64,000 bases of DNA, from positions 58,485 through 122,484 of the forward strand of contig JBAYIO010000001.1 in assembly GCA_041665605.1 (NCBI GenBank), read 5' to 3'. The notes beneath the pieces are model-generated. The model was given only the letters and a program-made list of their open reading frames with translations. It had not been told where the DNA came from and ran no database searches. Below, piece after piece: positions 9,699 to 18,100 of the stretch. The stretch comes from CAIPAT01 sp041665605 (GTDB lineage: Bacteria; Verrucomicrobiota; Lentisphaeria; Victivallales; Victivallaceae). The translations under genes were made by a program, and so were the position numbers. The first letter of the stretch is position 1. Each line of letters opens with the position of its first letter.

Positions 9699-9727
9699 TT
9701 GATTTTTATCAATAAAAACAGTAAAAT
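9699..9727 (+). promoter_or_regulatory. Candidate sigma70-type promoter for the 9767-19549 cassette
   Basis: TTGATT at 9699-9704 and TAAAAT at 9722-9727 are separated by 17 bases, 40 bases before the ATG at 9767, in a very AT-rich gap. The -35 box is half of a small inverted repeat, TTGATTTTTATCAA, so a regulator could bind over it. The same TTGAT core recurs in the DeoR promoter region at 42563-42620. Confidence 0.5.
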
Positions 9728-9766
9728 ATTAAATATTAATATTACAAATTTAACAAAGAGAAAAAA

Positions 9767-11863
9767 ATGCCTTCAACAGTTATCGGTTGTCATAAACATG
9801 CGCACGATGCGATAAAAATCGGAGTGGCGCAACTGGCGTCGGCGCTTCACGGGGAAGTCCGGTTTGCTGAAAATGTGCATCGGGATTTCTCTGCCTGGGC
9901 GGAATTGGCGCAACCGGTCAGGGGTGAACGTTTTTTCAGTATCCGTATTGATGGCGGAATCATGATCTTTACCGGCGACAGACCAGCTTCGGTGTTGGCC
10001 GGGATAGCCTATTATCTGCATCATCTGGCGGCTGGACGCAAGCTTGCCCTGCCGCTGGTTAAAACCAGTCCTTATGACAACCGGCTGATTATGGAGGACT
10101 TCGCATTCGACTGTTATGTGCCGACTGGTTTTGTCTCTGATCTGGACCGTTACGCGGAAAACCTTGCCGCGCTGGGTTTTACCGGCATGGAATGCAACCG
10201 GTTTTCGAACCGGCAGCCGATGGACCCGTTTCACTGGAACTATGCATTCACCAATCCGTCGCCCTGCTATTTCGTCTGGACCCGCTGGCATGAGAAGGTA
10301 TGGCCGGAAGAATTGATTAACGCCAATCGTGCAGAACTGGCACGTACTGTTGCCAGCGCGAAGAAGCATGGTCTGGAGCCGATTTTCACCACCTTTCTGC
10401 CGCGTCCCTATCCGGAATGTTTTTACCGAATCCATCCCGGCTGGCGCGGACCGGAATTTTATCATTCATATCTGCGCGACGGCAATCATGAGCCGGAATA
10501 CGCGTTGAATACCGACCTGCCGGAAGTTCAGGATTTTTACCGCACTGTTTTCACCTCTCTGCTGCATGATTTCCCGGATTTCCGTCATCTATTCTTCTGG
10601 CATTGCGACCTCGGAGCAAACTTCTGGGGAGATAATCAGGGACCGAAAAAACTGAAATTAGCGGGGAGGGTTGCTGGTTTTCATCGTATGTTGCAGCAGG
10701 TAATCGCCAGGCATCAAAGCGAAGTAAAAGTCTGGCTGAATCCATGGGGACTGGCACGGGAACAACTCGACAATCTGACGGCGGAACTCCCGCCGGAAGT
10801 CAATTTCTCCATAAAAGACAATCCTGGACTCCGTACCTTCTTCGGAACTGCAACCGCCGAATGCGGCGACGCAACAATTGTACGCGGCGAACTCGGGGAA
10901 GTTCCGCTCAAGGTTTTTGCCGCCGCCGCACGTACTCAACGGCAAGTCTGTCTCGGTCAATATCAGGACTTCAGCGAAGACCTTGATCCGATAATTGGAA
11001 TACCACATCCGGTAATGACATTTCGCAAATTCAAGACGCTCGAACAGCTCCGTCCTGAATATTCGGCGCTGCACTGGGGAGTGATATCGCCGGATGCCTG
11101 TCCGGTAAATCTTAACCAGGACGTGATTCGCGAAATGAGCTGGGGCGATTCGAGCAGCGTTTTTCCCGAACTCGCCGTTAAGCTCATCCCGCCTGCATAC
11201 AAAGACGCTGAAAAAACATCGATCATCCGGGCGTGGCTGGAAATCGACAGTGCCTTATGCCGCTGGCCGCAATTATGGGGATTGCGGATCCAGGACATCG
11301 GGTTGCGCCTGCGCTGGCTGCTGCGGCCGTTCAATACTGTTCAGCGGCGATATTCCGAGTCTGAACTAGCCTATATTCTGGATCATCAGATTTACCGGAT
11401 CGATTATCAGGACCCGTTCAAATCGTTTCTGGATATTTCGCCGGCGCAAGCCTATGAGATCGGCCTGTTTTACGAACAGATGAACGTTTCGCTGTTGAAT
11501 GCGGAAAATATCTTTGAACAGATTTTAAAAACGGTAACAACAGCAGAAAAATCATGGCTGGAGGCACAACTTAACGCAACTAAAACATTGCGGCTGTTAT
11601 GGCATACCATCGGTAATGTTTTTTACTTCTTCGGATTGCGCGACGGCCTGCCGGATGCCGACCCTGCATGGAAAACTACCGAACTGAAGAAAACAGTCCG
11701 GCTGGAGATTGAAAATACCAGGCAGACGATTAAACATCTCAGTCAGCATCCGGAAACCATTATCATCGCGCAACGCGGCAAGTGGGGGCAGTGTTTCGGC
11801 CCTGACTACCTTACCGACTTCACAACAAAACTCGAATTGATGCAGCAGGACTGTCCTCAATAA
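9767..11863 (+). CDS. Cytoplasmic glycosidase-like protein (GH20/GH67-like N-terminal domain and TIM barrel)
   Basis: A 698-residue protein without a signal peptide. Residues ~1-105 look like the small alpha/beta domain that precedes the barrel in GH20 and GH67 enzymes (…ASVLAGIAYYLHHLAAG). The barrel seems to span ~110-480, with LALGFTGMECNR-type strand ends, HLFFWHCDLGANFWGD and a run of Trp/His/Asp residues; ~480-698 is helical. It is the first gene of a same-strand cassette and is followed 21 bases later by the YhcH-type gene. Cytoplasmic location suggests that it cleaves imported oligosaccharides. No catalytic pair can be named with confidence, and the family may be an unclassified one typical of this phylum. 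Confidence 0.6.
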   Translation: MPSTVIGCHKHAHDAIKIGVAQLASALHGEVRFAENVHRDFSAWAELAQPVRGERFFSIRIDGGIMIFTGDRPASVLAGIAYYLHHLAAGRKLALPLVKTSPYDNRLIMEDFAFDCYVPTGFVSDLDRYAENLAALGFTGMECNRFSNRQPMDPFHWNYAFTNPSPCYFVWTRWHEKVWPEELINANRAELARTVASAKKHGLEPIFTTFLPRPYPECFYRIHPGWRGPEFYHSYLRDGNHEPEYALNTDLPEVQDFYRTVFTSLLHDFPDFRHLFFWHCDLGANFWGDNQGPKKLKLAGRVAGFHRMLQQVIARHQSEVKVWLNPWGLAREQLDNLTAELPPEVNFSIKDNPGLRTFFGTATAECGDATIVRGELGEVPLKVFAAAARTQRQVCLGQYQDFSEDLDPIIGIPHPVMTFRKFKTLEQLRPEYSALHWGVISPDACPVNLNQDVIREMSWGDSSSVFPELAVKLIPPAYKDAEKTSIIRAWLEIDSALCRWPQLWGLRIQDIGLRLRWLLRPFNTVQRRYSESELAYILDHQIYRIDYQDPFKSFLDISPAQAYEIGLFYEQMNVSLLNAENIFEQILKTVTTAEKSWLEAQLNATKTLRLLWHTIGNVFYFFGLRDGLPDADPAWKTTELKKTVRLEIENTRQTIKHLSQHPETIIIAQRGKWGQCFGPDYLTDFTTKLELMQQDCPQ

Positions 11864-11884
11864 TAAAAATATAAGGAAACTATT

Positions 11885-12376
11885 ATGATTATCGACAAAA
11901 TCACCAATCTCAAGAAATACGCAGGACTCAACCCCGTAGTTGCTGAAATCATCGCCCAATTTGCAGCTCAAGTCAACGCGGCTACCGAAATCAAAAAATA
12001 TGTGCTGGAGGAAGACCGGCTGTTTGCGCTGGTGCAGGAATATGCGCCGCGCGAATTTGATGCCGCCAAAGTGGAGATTCACCGGCGTTATATCGATATC
12101 CATGTTCCGGTTTGCGGAAACGAAATGATCTGCTATTGCCCGATTGACAATCTGGAACTGATCGAAGATTTCACGCCGAAAAGTGACGATGTGCTGTATA
12201 AGCTGGAACCCAAAAGCGCGGTAAAATTTATCGTTTCCCCTGGCAATTTCGTATGGTTCAATCCTGACGAAGGGCATGCGCCATGCCTGAAAAATCCGGC
12301 ATCACCAGCCATATCCCGCAAAATCGTGTTCAAGATCGATGCCGCATTGTTTGAAAATGGGGGAAATCATGAATGA
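11885..12376 (+). CDS. YhcH/YjgK/YiaL family protein (DUF386, cupin-like sugar anomerase-type)
   Basis: A 163-residue protein of normal length for the family. Conserved features are visible in order: KKYAGLNPVVAEI at the start, EIHRRYIDIHVPVCG with the family's metal-ligand His and the IDIH signature, YCPID, FVWFNPDEGHAPCL with the second His region, and a closing RKIVFKID. Characterised relatives (YhcH, EbgC) accompany sialic-acid or disaccharide catabolism and are thought to help interconvert sugar anomers. ATG follows AAGGAAAC. Its last 8 bases overlap the next gene's start, so the two are translationally coupled. Family call is firm; the actual sugar is unknown. Confidence 0.85.
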   Translation: MIIDKITNLKKYAGLNPVVAEIIAQFAAQVNAATEIKKYVLEEDRLFALVQEYAPREFDAAKVEIHRRYIDIHVPVCGNEMICYCPIDNLELIEDFTPKSDDVLYKLEPKSAVKFIVSPGNFVWFNPDEGHAPCLKNPASPAISRKIVFKIDAALFENGGNHE

Positions 12377-13340
12377 GTTTACTGTAACCGATTTTGACCA
12401 GGAGATATGGGATAGTGAACTGGCTGATTTTGTGCCAGGAAAAATCTTCGACGCTCATGCGCATTTATGGAACGACCGGTTTGCCACCCCTGCCACTGCC
12501 GCATCGTCATTGCGGTTTAATGCAGACCTGGACGTAATAAAGGAATTTGCAGCCCGGTTGTTTCCCGGCCGCGAAACCCATTTTCTGCTGCTGGGAACGC
12601 CTATGAAGGATATCAATTTTGCTGGCGACCGGCACTGGTTGTGCGAGGAAGCCGCCAAAGATCCGCTGTCTGCCCCCGGAGTCCTGGTAACACCGCAACT
12701 GCAACCGGAAATACTGGCGGACGAAGTCGAAAAATACCACATTAAAGCATTGAAACCATATCGTCTTTTTGCCGATGATCCGGCCAATTGCGACATTGTC
12801 GATTATCTGCCTGAAGCGCTAATCGAAGTGGCTGATCACTTCGGACTGGTAGTTGTTCTGCATCTCTCCAAATTCACCGGCGCGGCAGACGAGAAAAATC
12901 TCGCCGATCTGACCCGGTTTACCGCCAAATACCCCGGTGTTACATGGCAACTGGCACACTGCGCCAGAGGGTTCAATCCATTCACTTTGGAAAAGTCGAT
13001 CCATCGCCTGAAACATCTTGATCACCTCTGCTATGACACTTCGGCCGTTTGCGACACTTTCAGTCACTTTCTGCTGCTGAAATACGAAGACCGCAAGCGT
13101 ATTTTATTCGGCAGTGACAACATCGCGGCAGGCGGGGATCACGGCAAATATATCACATGGAGCCGGGCATGGGAATTTTTCCCTGGGATGACGCGTCCTC
13201 ACTGCGACAGCCGTTCCACGCTGGTTGTCTATGAACAACTGCGCTGCCAGCGGCAGGCCGCCATGATGCTCGAACTTTCTGATGATGATCTTCAGGATAT
13301 CTTTTACCGTAATGCGCAACATATAATTTTAGGAGAATAA
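12369..13340 (+). CDS. Amidohydrolase-2 family metal-dependent hydrolase
   Basis: A 323-residue protein of the amidohydrolase superfamily (amidohydrolase 2, the decarboxylase/lactonase-like branch). Metal-site motifs are present: DAHAHL near the start, KALKPY, VVVLHLSK, QLAHCARG, YDTS and FGSDN. The ATG at 12369 is chosen over the in-frame ATG at 12339 because it has GGGGGAAAT just upstream and gives the usual overlap with the preceding stop. A paralogue lies at 37323 and shares the opening pattern EL.DF.P.KIFDAH.HL. The next gene starts 2 bases after its stop. The reaction is unknown; hydrolysis of a sugar lactone or an amide, or decarboxylation, would fit the fold. Confidence 0.8.
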   Translation: MNEFTVTDFDQEIWDSELADFVPGKIFDAHAHLWNDRFATPATAASSLRFNADLDVIKEFAARLFPGRETHFLLLGTPMKDINFAGDRHWLCEEAAKDPLSAPGVLVTPQLQPEILADEVEKYHIKALKPYRLFADDPANCDIVDYLPEALIEVADHFGLVVVLHLSKFTGAADEKNLADLTRFTAKYPGVTWQLAHCARGFNPFTLEKSIHRLKHLDHLCYDTSAVCDTFSHFLLLKYEDRKRILFGSDNIAAGGDHGKYITWSRAWEFFPGMTRPHCDSRSTLVVYEQLRCQRQAAMMLELSDDDLQDIFYRNAQHIILGE

Positions 13341-13342
13341 TC

Positions 13343-14662
13343 ATGCCCAATAAAACTGAAACACTCTACTTACATGCCAAACAGCGCATTCCCGGAGGAA
13401 CCCAGCTTTTAAGTAAACGCCCGGAGATGATGGCGCCTGGCCTCTGGCCTGCCTATTACCGGAAAGCCTTTGGTTGCGAGGTTATCGATTTAGACGGCAG
13501 ACACTACTATGACATGTCTACCTGCGGTATCGGTTCATGCCTGCTTGGATTCGCCGATCCCGAGGTTACTGAAGCAGTAATCAAAGCAGTTAAAGACGGC
13601 AGCATGTCATCCCTGAACTGCTATGAAGAGGTGGAGTTGGCGGATAAACTTTGCCAAATTCACACATGGGCGTCCCAGGCGCGTTTTGCACGTACCGGCG
13701 GTGAATCGATGGCAATTGCCGTCCGTATTGCCCGTTCCACAACCGACAAAAATGAAGTAGCCATCTGCGGCTACCACGGCTGGACGGACTGGTATATTGC
13801 CGCCAATTTGGGAGACAGCAATAACTTGCGCAATATGCTGCTGCCGGGCCTGGATGCTTATGGCGTTCCCGAACAATTGCGCGGCACCACCCATACCTTC
13901 AGCTATGGCGATCAGACATCCTTTCTGGAGTTGATAAAGAACCATGGAAATAAACTTGCCGCCGTGGTGATGGAACCGATGCGTCATCATGCGCCGCCAG
14001 CCGGATTTATGGAACTGATTCGTTCCGAATGCAACAAACATGGTATTATTTTAATTTTTGACGAAATTACTATCGGCTGGCGGTATTGCTTAGGTGGATC
14101 GCATCTGAATTTTGGAGTTAATCCTGATATCGCCGTCTTTGCCAAAGCTTTGGGCAACGGGCATCCCATCGGGGCGGTGATTGGAACTGCTGAAGCGATG
14201 TCCGGCGTCAGCCGTTCATTTATCAGCAGTACCTATTGGACGGAACGGGTTGGACCGGTAGCGGCCTTGGCGACAATCGCGAAAATGGAGCAAAGCAATG
14301 CCGCAAAATACGTCAACAATTTTGGCGCAAAAATGATGGCGGCGTGGACTGGACTTGGCACAAAACATCAGGTCAAACTGCATGCCACCAGCGAAGTAGG
14401 ATGCCTGGCCTCTTTTGCGTTTGATTATCCCAATGCGAATGCAATCAGGACGCTGTATACTCAATTGATGCTTGAACAGGGATTCCTGGCCGGTTGTGCG
14501 ATATATCCGACCCTGGCTCATAATGATGAAATTCTAAATAAGTTTACCGGAACCGCCGATGCGGTGTTTGCGCAACTGGCAAAGGCCATCGCTCAGGATC
14601 AGGTCGAATCTTCACTGCGCGGACCGGTGGCGCATACGACTTTTCAACGGCTGATCAAATAA
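13343..14662 (+). CDS. Class-III PLP aminotransferase / glutamate-1-semialdehyde aminomutase-like
   Basis: A 439-residue PLP enzyme. Visible motifs are PGGTQLLSKRPE at the start, SCLLGFADPEVTEAV, the phosphate-binding RTGGESMAIAVRIAR, CGYHGWTDWY, FDEITIGWR with the PLP-pyridine Asp, and VFAKALGNGHPIGAVIG with the Schiff-base Lys. This order is that of glutamate-1-semialdehyde aminomutase-like proteins, many of which act on sugars rather than in haem synthesis. The context (sugar oxidoreductase, amidohydrolase, NagA, no haem genes) favours a keto- or amino-sugar substrate. AGGAG inside the end of the previous gene serves as ribosome site. A second class-III enzyme lies at 40880 in the other cassette. 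Confidence 0.8.
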   Translation: MPNKTETLYLHAKQRIPGGTQLLSKRPEMMAPGLWPAYYRKAFGCEVIDLDGRHYYDMSTCGIGSCLLGFADPEVTEAVIKAVKDGSMSSLNCYEEVELADKLCQIHTWASQARFARTGGESMAIAVRIARSTTDKNEVAICGYHGWTDWYIAANLGDSNNLRNMLLPGLDAYGVPEQLRGTTHTFSYGDQTSFLELIKNHGNKLAAVVMEPMRHHAPPAGFMELIRSECNKHGIILIFDEITIGWRYCLGGSHLNFGVNPDIAVFAKALGNGHPIGAVIGTAEAMSGVSRSFISSTYWTERVGPVAALATIAKMEQSNAAKYVNNFGAKMMAAWTGLGTKHQVKLHATSEVGCLASFAFDYPNANAIRTLYTQLMLEQGFLAGCAIYPTLAHNDEILNKFTGTADAVFAQLAKAIAQDQVESSLRGPVAHTTFQRLIK

Positions 14663-14674
14663 GCAGGTTGCAAA

Positions 14675-15844
14675 ATGAGCAAAACAACATTTAATATCGG
14701 AGTCAGCGGAGCGGGACGGACGGCGGGGCTGGCCAGTTACCTTTCCGGGCATGACGGAATAGTTATCCGCGGAGGCTACGATCCAGATCAGGCACGAATG
14801 TCATCAAGGCTCAAGGATTTTAAAAATCCCGGAGCCATCGTGTACAGTTCCTATCAGGAAATGCTCGATGATCCGCTGATTGACTGGGTGATGATCGGTT
14901 CGCCGAATGACCGGCATTGCGAGCAGATTATTGCCGCTTTCCAGGCGGGTAAACATGTCTTTTCAGAAAAACCCCTGGCTACCACCATTGAAGAATGTCT
15001 CGCAATCGCCGAGGCTCACAAGAAGAGCGGACTGCAGCTTGCAATGGGGTTCTGTCTGCGTTACGCTTTGCTGTATCGCCGCGCCAAGGAAATTCTGGAA
15101 AGCGGACGGCTGGGCAGAGTCATCAGTATCGATGCCAATGAAAACATCAATCCCGGGCATGGCGCGTATATCATGACCAACTGGCGACGGGACAAAAAGC
15201 ATGCCGGTCCGCATATCCTGGAGAAATGCAGCCATGACCTTGATATCCTGAACTGGTTGACCGGCTCAATTCCGCGCCGGGTGGCGGCTTTCGGCGGCAA
15301 TAATTTCTTCGTGCCAGAAAACAGCCACCTGTTACAGAAGAATCAATCATTCAATCGCCTGCGTGAGTATTGGGATGCCGGGACTGATCCGTTCACTTCC
15401 GAAAAAACCATTGAAGACAATATCGTAACGATTATTGAGTACTTCAATGGTGCGCGCGCCCAATTCCAGGCAACCATGTGCAATACCATGCCAGAACGGC
15501 GGATGTATCTCAATTGCTCAGAAGGGAATATGGTGTTTGACCAGTATGCCGCTTATCTGCGCTATCAGTCTCTGACTGACAGCGAACCGCAGAATGTTCC
15601 GCTGGAGGAATTTCACGATGCGCATCTGGAGGGGTATCAGAAAGTACATTCAGATGCAGATCATTCAATTATGCGGGAACTGGCGGAAACCATCCGGTCC
15701 GGAGTGCCGTCCCAGTGCAGCAGCATGGAGGGAATGACCGGTTCCGTGACCGCCATCATGATTGACCGTGCCCGGACGACCGGACAGGTTCTGGATTTGA
15801 CCGAGACATGGAAGTCACTTGGCATCCAGCCGCCGCAAAAGTAG
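14675..15844 (+). CDS. Gfo/Idh/MocA family NAD(P)-dependent oxidoreductase
   Basis: A 389-residue protein. The N-terminal Rossmann fold opens with FNIGVSGAGRTAGLASYL; the usual cofactor-proximal motif is SEKPLATTIEECLAIAE, and GSPNDRHCEQIIAAFQAGKHV fits strand 4. The C-terminal alpha/beta domain includes KCSHDLDILNWLTGS with the typical HD/LD active-site segment. Members oxidise sugar or cyclitol hydroxyls, or reduce the ketone. It sits 12 bases after the PLP enzyme, so a pathway coupling of oxidation to a ketone and transamination is plausible (inference). Two further members lie in the second cassette (34833, 39735). The true substrate is unknown. Confidence 0.85.
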   Translation: MSKTTFNIGVSGAGRTAGLASYLSGHDGIVIRGGYDPDQARMSSRLKDFKNPGAIVYSSYQEMLDDPLIDWVMIGSPNDRHCEQIIAAFQAGKHVFSEKPLATTIEECLAIAEAHKKSGLQLAMGFCLRYALLYRRAKEILESGRLGRVISIDANENINPGHGAYIMTNWRRDKKHAGPHILEKCSHDLDILNWLTGSIPRRVAAFGGNNFFVPENSHLLQKNQSFNRLREYWDAGTDPFTSEKTIEDNIVTIIEYFNGARAQFQATMCNTMPERRMYLNCSEGNMVFDQYAAYLRYQSLTDSEPQNVPLEEFHDAHLEGYQKVHSDADHSIMRELAETIRSGVPSQCSSMEGMTGSVTAIMIDRARTTGQVLDLTETWKSLGIQPPQK

Positions 15845-15870
15845 CAGTTGTTAAGATATAGCAGGGATAT

Positions 15871-17031
15871 ATGAGATACATAAAGGGCAGAATTGTAACA
15901 CCGGACAGCATCGTTAACGGTGCCGTTGTTGTGAAACATGGGCGAATAGCAGGGGTAGAGTCTGATACCAGTTCATATAGAGATGTTTTTGATTATGGCT
16001 TAAATTTGATTGTGCCGGGATTCATCGATATTCATCTTCACGGCATCGGACCGTACATCATGTTTGGCGTTGATGACATGACTGGTGCGGCAAAACTGCA
16101 ATTGCAATACGGGACTACCGCATTTCTGCCCACCGCCGCAAGCATGACTGATGATGAGTTCATGGAATTTGCCCGGAATATTGCGCAGGCGCAAAAGTGT
16201 GCAGGCGGAGCGGGAGCCGTCATCATCGGGGCACACTTCGAGGGGCCGTTTATAAATCCTGCGAAAAAAGGCGGTATGGATGCAAAATATTTGCAGCCGA
16301 TGTCGATGGAGAAATGTCGCCGATATGCGGAGACCGGTGTTTTGAAGTACATGACACTTTCTCCCGAACTGCCAGGCAGCGAAGAAGTAATCCGGTATTT
16401 GTCGCGGAACGGAATTGCCGTATCGCTTGGACACACCACGGCCACCTGCAAAGAATCGCTGGCGGCAACTGACGCCGGAGCGGCTTCGGTCTGCCATCTT
16501 TTCAATACTTTCGACCGTACAGGAGAAGCGGAGCCGGGAGTTTGGAAACCCGGGCTGGTGGAAGCCATTCTGGAAAATAAAAAACTGTTTTGCGAATTGA
16601 TTTGTGACATGCAGCATGTATTTCCGGCATATATCCGCCTGGCCGAAGCCACTCTGCGTCCTCACCGCTTTATAGCCATTACCGATTCGATGACCGGTGC
16701 CGGACAGCAGCCGGGAGATTACCGGATGGTGGACGGGCGCTGGTACTCCACCGCAAGCGGGGCTGGACGCCTGCGGGACGAGCCGGGCAGGAACGGATTA
16801 GTCGGCAGTATTATCACTATGAATCAGGCATTCGCCAACCTGATCAATGTTTGCGGTTTTGATGCTGTCGCTGCTGTGCGATATACCTCCACTAATGCCG
16901 CACTGCTGCTTGGGCTGGATCGGGAGATGGGCGCGATTGAATCTGGCAGAAGAGCCAATCTCGCAGTGTTGAATGAGCGCTATGAATGCGTGGCGACTTT
17001 TATCGATGGGGAAAGACTTTATGCCAATTGA
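15871..17031 (+). CDS. nagA: N-acetylglucosamine-6-phosphate deacetylase (NagA)
   Basis: A 386-residue protein of usual NagA length. The amidohydrolase metal and catalytic residues are visible in order: FIDIHLHGIG, the AHFEGPFINPAKKGG signature with the metal Glu, SLGHTTATCKE, VCHLFNTF and AITDSMTGAG with the catalytic Asp. NagA removes acetate from GlcNAc-6-phosphate and related amino sugars in the cytoplasm. No nagB or GlcNAc kinase is present in the window, so the deacetylated product may feed the neighbouring PLP and oxidoreductase steps or enzymes elsewhere. Its last 11 bases overlap the next gene. A relaxed specificity (other N-acetylated sugars) is possible. Confidence 0.85.
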   Translation: MRYIKGRIVTPDSIVNGAVVVKHGRIAGVESDTSSYRDVFDYGLNLIVPGFIDIHLHGIGPYIMFGVDDMTGAAKLQLQYGTTAFLPTAASMTDDEFMEFARNIAQAQKCAGGAGAVIIGAHFEGPFINPAKKGGMDAKYLQPMSMEKCRRYAETGVLKYMTLSPELPGSEEVIRYLSRNGIAVSLGHTTATCKESLAATDAGAASVCHLFNTFDRTGEAEPGVWKPGLVEAILENKKLFCELICDMQHVFPAYIRLAEATLRPHRFIAITDSMTGAGQQPGDYRMVDGRWYSTASGAGRLRDEPGRNGLVGSIITMNQAFANLINVCGFDAVAAVRYTSTNAALLLGLDREMGAIESGRRANLAVLNERYECVATFIDGERLYAN

Positions 17032-17974
17032 TTTCTCTAATTGTGAAATTCTCACTCCTAAAAATCCGCGGGAGCTCCAACGCCTGTATGAAATGCTGGC
17101 GGAGGTTTTCCCTGCTGAAAATAAATTGTTTGAAGACATAATCATCGGGGCCCATACACTTTACAACTGGACGCCGTACACTTTGTATCATGCCGGTGAA
17201 CCAGCAGGGAATGTTTCAATTGTAATGTTCCAGCTCCAGGCGGAAGGCCGGTTGCGGAAAATCGCAGGCATCGCCTCGGTGGCCACTCCGGAATGCTATC
17301 GCGGGATGGGTATTGCCAAACATCTGATGAACCACGTCTTAAAAGTAATTGATGCGCAAAATTTGCCGAGCATTCTCTTTACTTCACTACCCCGCGTCTA
17401 TACGGGACTAGGCTATCAACTTGTCAATCAGGAAGTGAAACAGACTGCCGCAAAAAGAATTGATACGGCGGACGGACTGCCCGTTCAACGCCTTGAGCAC
17501 CTGACACGGGAAGCTTTGGATACGATCAAAAGACTTTACTCCGAAACCCTCACTTATGAAGGCAAATTGTTACGCGATGAAGAGTACTGGCGGTTGTACG
17601 GTAATGCGGTTAACAACAGCGGCAAGACAGAATTCGCATTCTGCATGAGCGGCGACAAAGTGTCTGGATATGCACGTCTGGAATATGAATCAGACAGGGT
17701 GCTGCTGGAGGAATTTTACACCTCCGGCGAATCTCCTGAAATTAACGCTGCCCTATGGAATTGGGTATGTGATGCCGCTGCGGGAAAAAGCAGGTTTCTG
17801 GTTTCAATCGCTTTGCCGCTGATACATCCGTTATGGAATTTTTTGCAAATTAATGATTTGTCGTTGATGCCTGAAACTGGCGTTGAACGCGAAGTATTCA
17901 TGGTGCGGATGCCGCAAAAAGAATCAATTGCATGGCTGGCTGAACTGCAATGGCCGTTATCTGATAAGTTTTAA
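17021..17974 (+). CDS. GNAT-family N-acetyltransferase (two-domain)
   Basis: A 317-residue protein. The ATG at 17021 is preferred to an in-frame ATG at 16973 because GGGGAAAG lies just before it and the longer form would run deep into nagA. The N-terminal GNAT half contains the acetyl-CoA loop region IASVATPECYRGMGIAKHLMNHVLKVI. The C-terminal half (~170-317) is less conserved and resembles the second domain of two-domain GNAT proteins such as Eis-like enzymes. It overlaps nagA by 11 bases, so the two are coupled, which suggests acetylation of an amino sugar or protection against an amine intermediate (inference). The acceptor is unknown. Confidence 0.75.
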   Translation: MPIDFSNCEILTPKNPRELQRLYEMLAEVFPAENKLFEDIIIGAHTLYNWTPYTLYHAGEPAGNVSIVMFQLQAEGRLRKIAGIASVATPECYRGMGIAKHLMNHVLKVIDAQNLPSILFTSLPRVYTGLGYQLVNQEVKQTAAKRIDTADGLPVQRLEHLTREALDTIKRLYSETLTYEGKLLRDEEYWRLYGNAVNNSGKTEFAFCMSGDKVSGYARLEYESDRVLLEEFYTSGESPEINAALWNWVCDAAAGKSRFLVSIALPLIHPLWNFLQINDLSLMPETGVEREVFMVRMPQKESIAWLAELQWPLSDKF

Positions 17975-18100
17975 AGGACAGAATAATTATTAATAACAGG
18001 TATTGTTTGATTTATAATTAATTATAAACTAATATATAGAGTTTTCGTGATATCATTTATTAGAGTCGTGAATATCCATCTGGATTAACAAGGAACGAGC

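Noticed and set aside
13343..14662. Haem biosynthesis gene hemL
   Set aside because: The PLP motifs fit, but the neighbours are all sugar enzymes and no other haem gene is present, so the specific hemL name was not used.
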